From Acidobacteriaceae bacterium (lineage in GTDB: Bacteria; Acidobacteriota; Terriglobia; Terriglobales; Acidobacteriaceae), in NCBI GenBank assembly GCA_030042915.1, contig JASHYS010000057.1, forward strand, positions 1-6,091: a stretch of 6,091 nucleotides of DNA, written 5' to 3'. Every line of letters starts with the position of its first letter. The first letter of the stretch is position 1. The notes below the pieces were generated by a model. That model saw only the letters and a program-made list of their open reading frames with translations. It did not search any database and was not told where the DNA came from. A program made the translations under genes and the position numbers. Positions 1 to 6,091 of the stretch are shown piece by piece.

Positions 1-681
1 CAGAAGGTACTTTGCTTCGGAGATCGAAAATGCGGGGCGTGCATGGTATCCCCGCCGGCCAAGGACGAGGATGCCAAGAAGTGCCGTAGCTGCGGCGACA
101 ATCGCGGCAATACCTGCCACACGCACAATATCCTGTGGCTTTCGTACCAACATGATCGTCAACACGAGCGTAAGAATCGCGCCTGAGCCCTCAAGGATCG
201 TGTTCCAATGCATCCGCTGGACGGCGCGAAAAACCCAGTCGATGCTCAGTGCCTGAATGGGGAGCGTCAAGAGATAGAACCGGAACAGTGAGCGGGAGGC
301 TTCAGAAAAAGGGAGATGGGGTGCAACGAGCAACCCAAGCAGAGTGGCCGCGAAAGCCAGAATCAATCGAAGCCCAAGCATCGATGAGATAACACACTGT
401 AATTTGCCGGGATTCTGTGCACCTTCACGAACCGCGATAGTGCCCAAGCAGAGGTCGGAAAGCAACCCGAAATAGATCGTGACGCTTTGCGCAATTCCCA
501 CTACGCCGAATCCAGAGGTGGAAACACGCCGTGCAAGGACTGCATTTGTAGCAAGTCCTGCAAGGCGTGTGACCCCTGCACTCGCGCTAAGACTGCTGAA
601 GTTCCAAAGGATGGTTTTTCCGCGGGAAGTCGCCTGAATCCCGGCTGTAGCTGCCTGGGCCAGCTCCTCCTCCCCGACCAT
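1..681 (-). CDS. Wzx-type polysaccharide flippase, N-terminal part (gene runs off left edge)
   Basis: This reading frame stays open for 227 codons to the left edge, so the stop codon is outside the window. Such proteins flip undecaprenyl-linked repeat units across the inner membrane; the family is usually about 420-500 residues, so roughly half is visible. After a polar cytoplasmic tail (residues 1-23) come about six hydrophobic segments, near residues 24-50, 57-83, 96-120, 132-152, 162-179 and 186-208. The stretch DWVFRAVQRM (148-157) matches the W-[FL]-x-[AG]-[LV]-[EQ]-[KR]-M-like motif common in Wzx/RfbX proteins, and the early RLAGLATNAVLARRV region also fits. ATG at 681 is chosen because a purine-rich GAAGAG lies six bases upstream; GTG at 699 is an in-frame alternative, and an in-frame TAA at 711-709 limits any extension. 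It follows the mutase gene after 192 bases. Family assignment is good; substrate is unknown. Confidence 0.88.
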   Translation of the reverse strand, partial: MVGEEELAQAATAGIQATSRGKTILWNFSSLSASAGVTRLAGLATNAVLARRVSTSGFGVVGIAQSVTIYFGLLSDLCLGTIAVREGAQNPGKLQCVISSMLGLRLILAFAATLLGLLVAPHLPFSEASRSLFRFYLLTLPIQALSIDWVFRAVQRMHWNTILEGSGAILTLVLTIMLVRKPQDIVRVAGIAAIVAAATALLGILVLGRRGYHARPAFSISEAKYLL

Positions 682-873
682 TTCATACTCTTCAAACACA
701 CTCTTCGCTTATTTCTGCCGATTCCTCGGCGATAGCAGCGCGCTATGGGACGTTTCTGCGGCGGGCTATGGCTTTGTAGATCGTAAAAAAGAACTCTCCG
801 CTCAACATACGGCCGATGCTCCCTTGCGAAGCGCTCCTTTTCGAAGCCCGCCTACCCATCGTCAAGCAGCCTA
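682..873. other. Intergenic gap between mutase and flippase genes
   Basis: This 192-base gap holds no convincing gene. The only symmetry of note is a small dyad at 717-730, GCCGA/TCGGC around a four-base loop that on the minus strand reads GGAA, a GNRA-type tetraloop. It lies 36 bases upstream of the chosen flippase start and has no U-tract, so it is not a terminator. A T6 run on the minus strand at 790-785 lacks a strong preceding hairpin. No clear promoter was found. The flippase may therefore still be read from the upstream operon promoter, though the gap is long for a tight operon. Confidence 0.6.
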
Positions 874-2331
874 TCAACCGCGGAGCGGCGCGGTCTCCGG
901 ATGGACCGCGGCGGCGCCATCCACGTTCACGCTCGCACTTTGTCCTTTGAATTTCAACCGTTGGTTCCGATACTGTCCGCTGTTCACGAGCTCGGGATGC
1001 CAGCATGTCAGCTCCGGCGCGCCAAAGAGAATTTTGTCCACGGCTTCAACGCCCTGCATGAATGCATGGTCTTGGTTGCCAACTTCGTATTTCCATGCCC
1101 CGAACCGTCCGCGCGAAAGAATTCCGCGCCCCTCGAGGTAGTCGAGTGCGGCGTTTATATGCCCGTCGCGATCGATCGTAGGGGTTGGATACCCCTGAGG
1201 AGCGTAATAGTGCCAGGTTGAAGCCACTTTTTCTCCGCCCAGGAGTCCCGTAGCTGTCATTCCGTGAAGGACTTCCTTCACAATTGTGGAATGATTCACG
1301 GGACGAAACGATGACTCGGACACCTCCGCCATAAGCGACCAAAAGCCATTGCCGGGCACATTATGCGGAGAGTAGTTGCTGAATACCGTCACGCGATAAA
1401 AGGGACAATCATTTTCAGGAAAATAAAGCCAATTCTTTCCCTTCAGATGATCCGGGGCGTTTCCATGAAGCCCGATCCCAACCACGTGCGTTCCCGAATA
1501 GCGGAGCTGGGAAGTCTTAGAGAGCAGGCCGAGGTTACCGATCAACGCAGAGAGCAAATTGATGGGGATAGTGGAGATGAGTACATCGTATTGAAATTCC
1601 TCTCCGGAAGCGAGAGCGACGGTCCTTGTGTTCGTGTCGATTCTAACGGCGCCGGAGTGGTATCGAAAATGTGCTGCAGGGATTAGACCCGCTACAGCCC
1701 TCCAGATTGCTCCAGTACCGCCGCGAAGCGGAAAGCGAAACGTGTTGTTCGGCCCCCACGCAGGATCGTCGCGTTGCATCAAAATATTGTTTAAGATGCG
1801 ATCGAGTGGCGGGGTAGCAACCCGCTCCCCGATCCATTGATAGCCCATTTGAGCAGGAGGGTAGGCCCATACCTTGGTGTTGTAGGGAATGAGAAAGATA
1901 TCGGCGATCCCTCGCCCAAAGGAATGGAGGATCCACTCCTCAAAGTTCTTCGCGCGAGCGTTTGCATTCTGCCCTGTAGCGATCAGTCCAAGAACGCACG
2001 CTGCTAGATCTTCAAGCGGCAGATTTCGGATATTGTTCTGAAATGGATATGGGATGAAGCGCTGCCGGATCCAAATATACGACTGTCGTAGATGGTTAAG
2101 CCATGCAGCTCCAAGCGCTTTATCCATGAGCCGATCAAAATAGTCATAGTGTGAAAATTGAACGTGACCACCTACATCCCAGGTGAAGCCCTTTTCGTCA
2201 ACAAATGACGTCGCGAGGCCACCTGGGTAGCCATTCTGCTCCAGCACGAGATAATCGGTATGGCCCAGTTCGTGCAGGCGATACGCTGCTCCGAGTCCGG
2301 CGCAACCCGCTCCAAGAATGAGAACTTTCAT
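874..2331 (-). CDS. glf: UDP-galactopyranose mutase, eukaryotic-type (FAD-dependent)
   Basis: The enzyme would interconvert UDP-galactopyranose and UDP-galactofuranose in the cytoplasm, using reduced FAD as a nucleophile, to supply galactofuranose for the polysaccharide. The 485-residue protein opens with a Rossmann FAD-binding motif, GAGCAG (7-12), then acidic E31 and the GG of YPGGLA (35-40). It has GGHV (54-57), the signature of eukaryotic UGMs. From memory of the Aspergillus fumigatus enzyme, matching blocks include PYPFQNN (94-100), GERVA (168-172; R170 equals R182), WLYFP (301-305; W301 and Y303 equal W315 and Y317), CPFYR (309-313; R313 equals R327), YPTPT (381-385; Y381 equals Y419) and GRFGAWKYEVGNQDH (408-422; R409, Y415 and N419 equal R447, Y453 and N457). 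The Rossmann fold begins at residue 2, fixing ATG 2331, although no Shine-Dalgarno sequence precedes it. A related sugar-nucleotide mutase activity cannot be excluded. Confidence 0.9.
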   Translation of the reverse strand: MKVLILGAGCAGLGAAYRLHELGHTDYLVLEQNGYPGGLATSFVDEKGFTWDVGGHVQFSHYDYFDRLMDKALGAAWLNHLRQSYIWIRQRFIPYPFQNNIRNLPLEDLAACVLGLIATGQNANARAKNFEEWILHSFGRGIADIFLIPYNTKVWAYPPAQMGYQWIGERVATPPLDRILNNILMQRDDPAWGPNNTFRFPLRGGTGAIWRAVAGLIPAAHFRYHSGAVRIDTNTRTVALASGEEFQYDVLISTIPINLLSALIGNLGLLSKTSQLRYSGTHVVGIGLHGNAPDHLKGKNWLYFPENDCPFYRVTVFSNYSPHNVPGNGFWSLMAEVSESSFRPVNHSTIVKEVLHGMTATGLLGGEKVASTWHYYAPQGYPTPTIDRDGHINAALDYLEGRGILSRGRFGAWKYEVGNQDHAFMQGVEAVDKILFGAPELTCWHPELVNSGQYRNQRLKFKGQSASVNVDGAAAVHPETAPLRG

Positions 2332-2350
2332 CCGATGTGGTGTGCATCTG

Positions 2351-2358
2351 GTCCGGAC
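2351..2358. promoter_or_regulatory. Perfect 8-base palindrome GTCCGGAC upstream of glf
   Basis: GTCCGGAC is self-complementary and ends 19 bases before the mutase start codon. The same half-sites recur in the hairpin at 2398-2412 (CCGGAC/GTCCGG). The pair could be operator half-sites or could pair alternatively with each other in the transcript. Function is inferred from symmetry and position only. Confidence 0.3.
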
Positions 2359-2397
2359 TCAGCTGCCCTACGCGAGGTCTGCCCGAACGCATGAAGG

Positions 2398-2412
2398 CCG
2401 GACGCAGTCCGG
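2398..2412 (-). repeat. Short hairpin CCGGAC-N3-GTCCGG upstream of glf
   Basis: A perfect 6-base GC-rich stem closes a 3-base loop, about 67 bases before the mutase start. It is not followed by a U-tract on the minus strand, so it does not look like a complete intrinsic terminator. Its arms match the palindrome at 2351-2358, which would allow alternative pairings. Confidence 0.4.
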
Positions 2413-2466
2413 CGGCCAGTGCTGTGAGTAAGCTTTGTCATCAAAGGAATCAGCAGTCTTATGGAT

Positions 2467-2540
2467 GGGCGCCGAAGTTCACTGCATGCTTGGATAGGCA
2501 GGGAGAGGGAGTTGTTTTTCAGGGGCTATCCAAGGCGCCC
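2467..2540 (-). repeat. Nested inverted repeat, possible structured RNA leader
   Basis: The outer arms GGGCGCC (2467-2473) and GGCGCCC (2534-2540) are perfectly complementary. Nested inside them are CTTGGATAG (2489-2497) and CTATCCAAG (2526-2534), also perfectly complementary; the two right-hand arms share one base. As minus-strand RNA this would fold into a two-part stem of 15 pairs, with a 15-16-base bulge containing GCATGC on one side and a 28-base pyrimidine-rich apical loop. No U-tract follows. It resembles a regulatory RNA structure more than a simple terminator. No known RNA family is recognised. Confidence 0.45.
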
Positions 2541-2554
2541 TTAATCATGAAACG

Positions 2555-2575
2555 AGCGAGCATATCGGGCTCGCT
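2555..2575 (-). terminator. Terminator-like hairpin after the BY-kinase gene
   Basis: AGCGAGC (2555-2561) and GCTCGCT (2569-2575) form a perfect 7-base stem with a 7-base loop. On the minus strand it starts 18 bases after the last base of the kinase stop codon and is followed by CGTTTC, a weak U-tract. Position and shape suggest a rho-independent terminator or attenuator separating the export-kinase pair from the genes beyond. The poor U-tract means leaky termination is likely if it acts at all. Confidence 0.45.
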
Positions 2576-2593
2576 TATATCTGTCGGGTTCGA

Positions 2594-4840
2594 TTAATTG
2601 GGTTTCTGCTGCTGATACCCATATCGATATCCGTAATAGGCATACCCATCACTTGAAGTTTGCTGCGTTATCCGGTTGAGAATGACACCTACAATGTTGG
2701 CGCGGATCCGCTGTAATGTAGATACCACGGTGGCCACGGTCTTTCGCTTCGTTTCTCCGGCCCGGGCGATAATAAGCACTCCGTCTGCGGCGGAAGCTAT
2801 TTGCAGGCACTCAGCAAACCCAAGAAGGGGAGGCGAATCCATGATCACGAGAACATACTCTTTCGCAAACTCGTCGAGCAGCTCTGAGAGGCGCGGGCCA
2901 ATAAGGTCGGCGGCGCGGTGGGACCCGGGGCCTGCGGGGAGAATGTCCAAATTCGGTCTTCCCTCAATCGGATGAAGAACATCCTTCCAACTCTGCTCGC
3001 CCGTTAGAACATTGCTTAAACCTTCGTTCTGGTTAATTCCAAACTTTGCGTGGACACTTGGCCGTCGCAGGTCGCAGTCCACCAGCAGAGTTTTCTTGCC
3101 TCTTGCCGCATTCGCTACCGCAAGATGAACCGCCAGAGTTGTCTTTCCTTCTCCGGGCTCTGCGCTGGTAACTACCATCGACCGCAGGCGCTGCTCAAAG
3201 TCGGCAAGAAGGATAGTGTTGCGCAGTGTCCTGATCGATTCCTCAAATCCAGAAATCGAGCGATAGTAGCCTTTTCGGCGAACCTCTTTCCCGTCGCCAG
3301 CCTTGCCCGGCGGAGCCAATCCAGCATCCGTAAGCTCGAGCTTTGCAGGTTTCGGCAGGACTGCAGCCTCTTGGTCCAGTGGCAGAGCCCCGATGACGTC
3401 TGTCTTAAGAAATCGGCTCGCTTCCTCAGGATTCCGAAGCGTAGTGTCGAGTTTATCCAAGGCAAGAGCCCCTATCATCGCGAGGAAGCTCGAAAGGAGA
3501 AGGGCAAGGATGAGGTTAACCCCGAAGTTCGGAAAAACCGGCGATAAAGCGGGGCGGGCAATATCTGCGATTCGAATATTGTCGTTGCGGAATCCAGCAT
3601 TGATATCAGCCTCTCGAATCTTCGTGATCAGTTCATCGTAAAGTGCCCTGTCCGCATCTGCTTCCTGTTTTAATTGCTGGTACTCAAAAGACCGTGTATT
3701 CAATTGATCCCAGTCGGCTTTTGTTTCGGCCAGGTTCTTCGCGAGCATCCGTTCGCGGTCGAGGCTTTCCTGATATTCGATGGATATTCTGGCCATAATG
3801 CTGCGGCGTGTGGCATCGAATTCACTTTGCACTTCGGCAAGCTCGGACTCCGCCTTTTTGTATTCCTGATGACGCGTCCCGTAGACTGCCTTTACTTCCG
3901 CGAATCGTTGCTCAGCTGCGTCCAACTCTTCGCTCAGCCGTGCCAAGGATGGCCCTTGCGACGAGACTTCCGCGGCCTCAACGGAACCCGACTCCGCTCC
4001 GTTCCAAGCAGCCTCCTTGCTTACCCGTTCCGCTTGCGCATTCGTGTAGTCGGTGTTCAATTGCAAAAGCCGAGCCGAGAGAATGTTAGTCTTTTCGCCG
4101 GAATTTACAACATCCAGGTCTTTTTCATATTTAGCAAGAGCCAGGTTGGACTGCTCCATCTTTGCCTTTAACTCGTCAAGCTCCTTGGCCATAAATGCCG
4201 AAAGACTGGCGGACGAGCGGATTCGAATATCGTAATTGCGGGCGAGGTAGGAGTTCGCGATCGAGTTAGCCACGTCGGCCGCCAATTTCGGATCGGGAGA
4301 TCGATAGCTGATGAGCAATAGATACGTGTTGGGTGGACGTATTACTCTCAATCCCGCAAGACTGACCGGCGCTTCGACGCGGCTTTGGGCCTGCTGTGCA
4401 TTGGCTCCCGGCTGCTGCGCCGGGGCGAACAGCAAATGGAACTCTTCGGCCACCGGACGCAGCACAGCATCGGATTGGATCAATTTGATCTGTGTTGCAA
4501 GTGTTAGGTCAGGATTTCGGTAAGACGCGGAACGTGATGAATCCTGTCCGACTACGTCCGATGGGGCCTGTATGTCAACATCAATCGTCGCTGTCGATTC
4601 ATAAATGGGCTTTAGCCTTGTAGTGACAAGGAACGTTATAAGCAGGCAGGACGCGACGAATGCGATCATCATCCACTTGTGCCGGCGCAGCACCCAGAAG
4701 TAATGGGATAATGGAACAGGGGGCACCTCTGGTTCGAAGTCCGGCAGCTGTGGGTAGAGCACTTGTGGCGCCGGCACCGAATGAATCCTCGAAACTCGTG
4801 TCGGTAGCTCGTCGACTGGCAGCGGTGTGTGCTTTGACAT
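2594..4840 (-). CDS. Fused chain-length regulator and BY-family tyrosine autokinase (GumC/Wzc-like)
   Basis: This inner-membrane protein of 748 residues would control polymer length and export by cycles of tyrosine autophosphorylation. A proline-rich cytoplasmic N-terminus leads into a Wzz domain with a first membrane segment near 56-73. A long coiled-coil periplasmic region follows (about 205-410), then a GNVR-type segment and the proline-containing ARPALSPVFP (428-437) before a second membrane helix at 441-461. The cytoplasmic kinase carries the EX2RX2R oligomerisation motif (E534, R537, R540), Walker A EPGEGKTT (561-568, K566), Walker A' LLVDCDLRRP (585-594, D588 and D590) and Walker B VIMDSPP (665-671, D668). 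Six tyrosines lie at 733-742, the expected autophosphorylation cluster. GAGG five bases before ATG 4840 supports the start. It begins 17 bases after the export gene, so the two are likely one transcript. No cognate phosphatase is visible. Confidence 0.95.
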   Translation of the reverse strand: MSKHTPLPVDELPTRVSRIHSVPAPQVLYPQLPDFEPEVPPVPLSHYFWVLRRHKWMMIAFVASCLLITFLVTTRLKPIYESTATIDVDIQAPSDVVGQDSSRSASYRNPDLTLATQIKLIQSDAVLRPVAEEFHLLFAPAQQPGANAQQAQSRVEAPVSLAGLRVIRPPNTYLLLISYRSPDPKLAADVANSIANSYLARNYDIRIRSSASLSAFMAKELDELKAKMEQSNLALAKYEKDLDVVNSGEKTNILSARLLQLNTDYTNAQAERVSKEAAWNGAESGSVEAAEVSSQGPSLARLSEELDAAEQRFAEVKAVYGTRHQEYKKAESELAEVQSEFDATRRSIMARISIEYQESLDRERMLAKNLAETKADWDQLNTRSFEYQQLKQEADADRALYDELITKIREADINAGFRNDNIRIADIARPALSPVFPNFGVNLILALLLSSFLAMIGALALDKLDTTLRNPEEASRFLKTDVIGALPLDQEAAVLPKPAKLELTDAGLAPPGKAGDGKEVRRKGYYRSISGFEESIRTLRNTILLADFEQRLRSMVVTSAEPGEGKTTLAVHLAVANAARGKKTLLVDCDLRRPSVHAKFGINQNEGLSNVLTGEQSWKDVLHPIEGRPNLDILPAGPGSHRAADLIGPRLSELLDEFAKEYVLVIMDSPPLLGFAECLQIASAADGVLIIARAGETKRKTVATVVSTLQRIRANIVGVILNRITQQTSSDGYAYYGYRYGYQQQKPN

Positions 4841-4857
4841 GGCTCCCTCAAATCCGA

Positions 4858-5838
4858 CTAGTGATAAATGTAAAGAAGTGTGGTGCCAACACTGGCGCCA
4901 ATCATTGACATTTGTGCCAAGGTCGTAAGAGCGGCCTTACGACCACTTGCCTCCGGCACATACAGTATGTCGTTCGCCATGAGCGGCACGTCAGGAGCCT
5001 TCCGATCGATGATTTTTTTTAGCTCGATTGGGATTTCGTTCTTCCCATTGTTCGGCCCGTCGGAGCGATAGATATACGCAACATGTCCGGTAAAGTGATC
5101 GAGGCCTTCTGCCAACGCCAGGGCTTTTAGAACGGTGATTTGCGACCCGTCTGTCATTGCAAACGCGCCTGCCTTGTGCACGTTTCCTAGAACGTAGAAT
5201 TGTCCTGCCTTTGGGACGCGTACTTCTTCCCCGCCATGCAGGACGAGATTCAGAGCGGGATCAACCGCATCAAGCAAACTGCGGACGGGAATTCGTTGTA
5301 CCAGTTCAGCTTGCTTGCCGTCGGAGCTGGTTGTTTCCCTGCTAACGAGAATTTCCGATCCCGCATCCTCCGCAAGGCCGCCCGCACGAGTGATCGCGTC
5401 AAGCAAGGTTACTGATCCGCTAGCCTGAAAGGTCACCGGCGCCCGGACAGCGCCAACTACGTTGATGGGCCGGCTGCGCACTTCTGCGAGCCTTACGGTC
5501 ACCACAGGGTCCACGAGGATATGATCCTCAATGAGAGCTGCCCTAATCGATCTCTCCATATCTGCCGGATAGAGACCAGTTGCCTGGAGAGGATGCTGCA
5601 ACATGGGCAAGCGAATCTCTCCAGCAGAATCCACGCGAACACTGTGAGTCAACTCGGGGGCGCCGTACACCGAGACCCCCAGAAGATCGTCATTCCCGAT
5701 TCGCTCAATGGGAAGGTCTGTCGAGGCAACAAGTGAGTCCGCCGCCTCTGCCTCGCCGGATTCACGTACGGCCTGCTGCGCAGAAGCGAAGGTGGCAGCC
5801 ACAAAGACAGTGGCAAATAGAGGAGCGATATATCTCAT
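4858..5838 (-). CDS. Polysaccharide export protein, Wza-like, with SLBB domains
   Basis: The 326-residue protein probably forms the periplasmic and outer-membrane channel through which the polymer leaves the cell, partnered by the kinase encoded next. It starts with a Sec signal peptide (hydrophobic core about 4-16) and a likely signal peptidase I site after ASA (18-20). There is no lipobox and no cysteine anywhere in the protein, so unlike E. coli Wza it cannot be a classical lipoprotein. A Poly_export domain spans about 44-118, including the GNDDLLGVSVYG (48-59) start typical of the family. SLBB-like segments lie near 123-170 and 213-260. After ILYVPE (291-296) the C-terminus is a hydrophobic helix (about 301-324), the position of the outer-membrane helix in Wza. 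GGAGGAT (5850-5844 on the minus strand) five bases before ATG 5838 is a strong ribosome-binding site and fixes the start. The length is slightly shorter than E. coli Wza. Confidence 0.94.
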   Translation of the reverse strand: MRYIAPLFATVFVAATFASAQQAVRESGEAEAADSLVASTDLPIERIGNDDLLGVSVYGAPELTHSVRVDSAGEIRLPMLQHPLQATGLYPADMERSIRAALIEDHILVDPVVTVRLAEVRSRPINVVGAVRAPVTFQASGSVTLLDAITRAGGLAEDAGSEILVSRETTSSDGKQAELVQRIPVRSLLDAVDPALNLVLHGGEEVRVPKAGQFYVLGNVHKAGAFAMTDGSQITVLKALALAEGLDHFTGHVAYIYRSDGPNNGKNEIPIELKKIIDRKAPDVPLMANDILYVPEASGRKAALTTLAQMSMIGASVGTTLLYIYH

Positions 5839-5914
5839 AAACTATCCTCCGCGAAATATAACGATTACTGCCTGTTTAGCACGGCCGGCAAGAAGCGGCG
5901 CGCAATGGGCCTGC

Positions 5915-6091
5915 TCAAGGCTCGACTTGCTTGTCCGGGGATGTAAACCTCTCAAGGAGTTCATCGATCCGACGGCCAAGATAACCCATCTGATCGCGGA
6001 ATTCGTTAAAGCGAATCTGGATCGCTTCGTCCTTTGTAGATCCAGCTAAAAACGCGCGCATGGCATCTCGAGTGACGTCCGACACGCTTCT
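5915..6091 (-). CDS. C-terminal fragment of a probable ribbon-helix-helix protein
   Basis: An open frame enters from the right edge and ends at a TGA at 5917-5915, giving 58 residues; the start is outside the window. The first visible stretch, SVSDVTRDAMRAFLAG, closely resembles the second helix of CopG/Arc-type ribbon-helix-helix DNA-binding proteins (pattern S-x-S-[DE]-[VL]-x-R-[DE]-A-[LM]-R-x-[FY]-[LI]). A charged amphipathic helix follows (about residues 18-48), with leucine and isoleucine spacing compatible with a coiled coil, then a polar tail. Without the N-terminal strand the family cannot be confirmed. It lies 76 bases upstream of the export gene in the same direction, so it could be a local regulator of the cluster or simply the preceding unrelated gene. 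Confidence 0.6.
   Translation of the reverse strand, partial: RSVSDVTRDAMRAFLAGSTKDEAIQIRFNEFRDQMGYLGRRIDELLERFTSPDKQVEP

Larger units (their letters stand above)
2332..2593. other. Structured intergenic gap between BY-kinase and mutase genes
   Basis: This 262-base gap has no convincing coding frame but carries several inverted repeats, listed separately: a terminator-like hairpin, a nested two-stem repeat and two GTCCGGAC-type dyads. A further small dyad, CTTTG-TCAT-CAAAG, lies at 2433-2446. On the minus strand the loop of the nested repeat is pyrimidine-rich. The gap may contain a terminator or attenuator, a promoter for the mutase gene, or a structured leader. No recognisable sigma-70 promoter stood out. 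Confidence 0.6.

Noticed and set aside
501..701. Minus-strand 66-codon frame at the start of the flippase gene
   Set aside because: It is a different frame from the flippase, which gives a long hydrophobic family-like protein over the same bases. The shorter frame yields a compositionally random product.
743..1006. Minus-strand 87-codon frame overlapping the 3' end of the mutase gene, including a 21-codon tail starting at ATG 808
   Set aside because: Most of it is an out-of-frame shadow of the mutase gene, and the arginine- and serine-rich product matches no recognisable family. The short tail in the gap has no supporting evidence.
874..2331. Eukaryotic contamination as explanation for the eukaryotic-type mutase
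   Set aside because: The gene is intron-free, co-directional with bacterial polysaccharide genes on the same sequence, and has similar base composition to its neighbours.
682..2593. JUMPstart/ops element (GGCGGTAG type) for RfaH-like antitermination in either intergenic gap
   Set aside because: No match to the ops core was found on the minus strand of either gap.
3050..4171. Several plus-strand open frames of 90-165 codons opposite the kinase gene
   Set aside because: They lie antisense to a clearly conserved kinase with all motifs intact and have no family features.
5855..5860. TATATT on the minus strand as a -10 element for the exporter gene
   Set aside because: It lies only 16 bases before the ATG, so transcription would start within or after the Shine-Dalgarno sequence, and no suitable -35 element is found.
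5708..6049. Plus-strand 113-codon frame spanning the exporter start and the right-edge fragment
   Set aside because: It runs antisense to two better-supported minus-strand frames and across the exporter ribosome-binding site; the product shows no recognisable domain.
1..6091. CRISPR arrays, tRNA or rRNA genes, insertion sequences
   Set aside because: No regularly spaced direct repeats, tRNA-like sequence, transposase frame or paired terminal repeats were seen.

Overview
The window holds part of a bacterial surface-polysaccharide (exopolysaccharide or capsule) gene cluster. Every supportable gene is on the minus strand, so the cluster reads from right to left. The organism is probably a Gram-negative-type bacterium with an outer membrane, because the cluster encodes a Wza-like export protein with a signal peptide and a Wzc/GumC-type inner-membrane tyrosine kinase. 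The protein style (long GumC-like chain-length kinase, non-lipidated SLBB export protein, moderately GC-rich DNA) resembles Acidobacteriota, but that is a weak inference.

In order of transcription: (1) 6091-5915, the last 58 codons of a gene entering from the right edge, which look like the end of a ribbon-helix-helix DNA-binding domain followed by a charged helix; (2) 5838-4858, a polysaccharide export protein with SLBB domains; (3) 4840-2594, a 748-residue fused chain-length regulator and BY-kinase, 17 bases after the export gene and almost certainly co-transcribed with it; (4) 2593-2332, a 262-base gap rich in inverted repeats; (5) 2331-874, a UDP-galactopyranose mutase whose sequence closely resembles the eukaryotic (Aspergillus-type) branch; (6) 873-682, a 192-base gap with little recognisable content; (7) 681-1, the N-terminal 227 residues of a Wzx-type polysaccharide flippase that runs off the left edge.

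Together the genes describe a Wzx/Wzy-type assembly line. The mutase would make UDP-galactofuranose for a repeat unit. The flippase would move lipid-linked units across the inner membrane. The kinase would set polymer length and gate export through the export protein in the outer membrane. Glycosyltransferases, the polymerase and a cognate tyrosine phosphatase are not in the window.

The two most interesting points are the eukaryotic-type mutase, with its active-site residues conserved, and the structured gap between kinase and mutase. That gap contains a nested inverted repeat (GGGCGCC/GGCGCCC around CTTGGATAG/CTATCCAAG), a terminator-like hairpin just after the kinase stop codon, and two related GTCCGGAC-type dyads close to a mutase start codon that lacks a Shine-Dalgarno sequence. 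This could be an intra-operon RNA control element, but that is inference from sequence symmetry alone.
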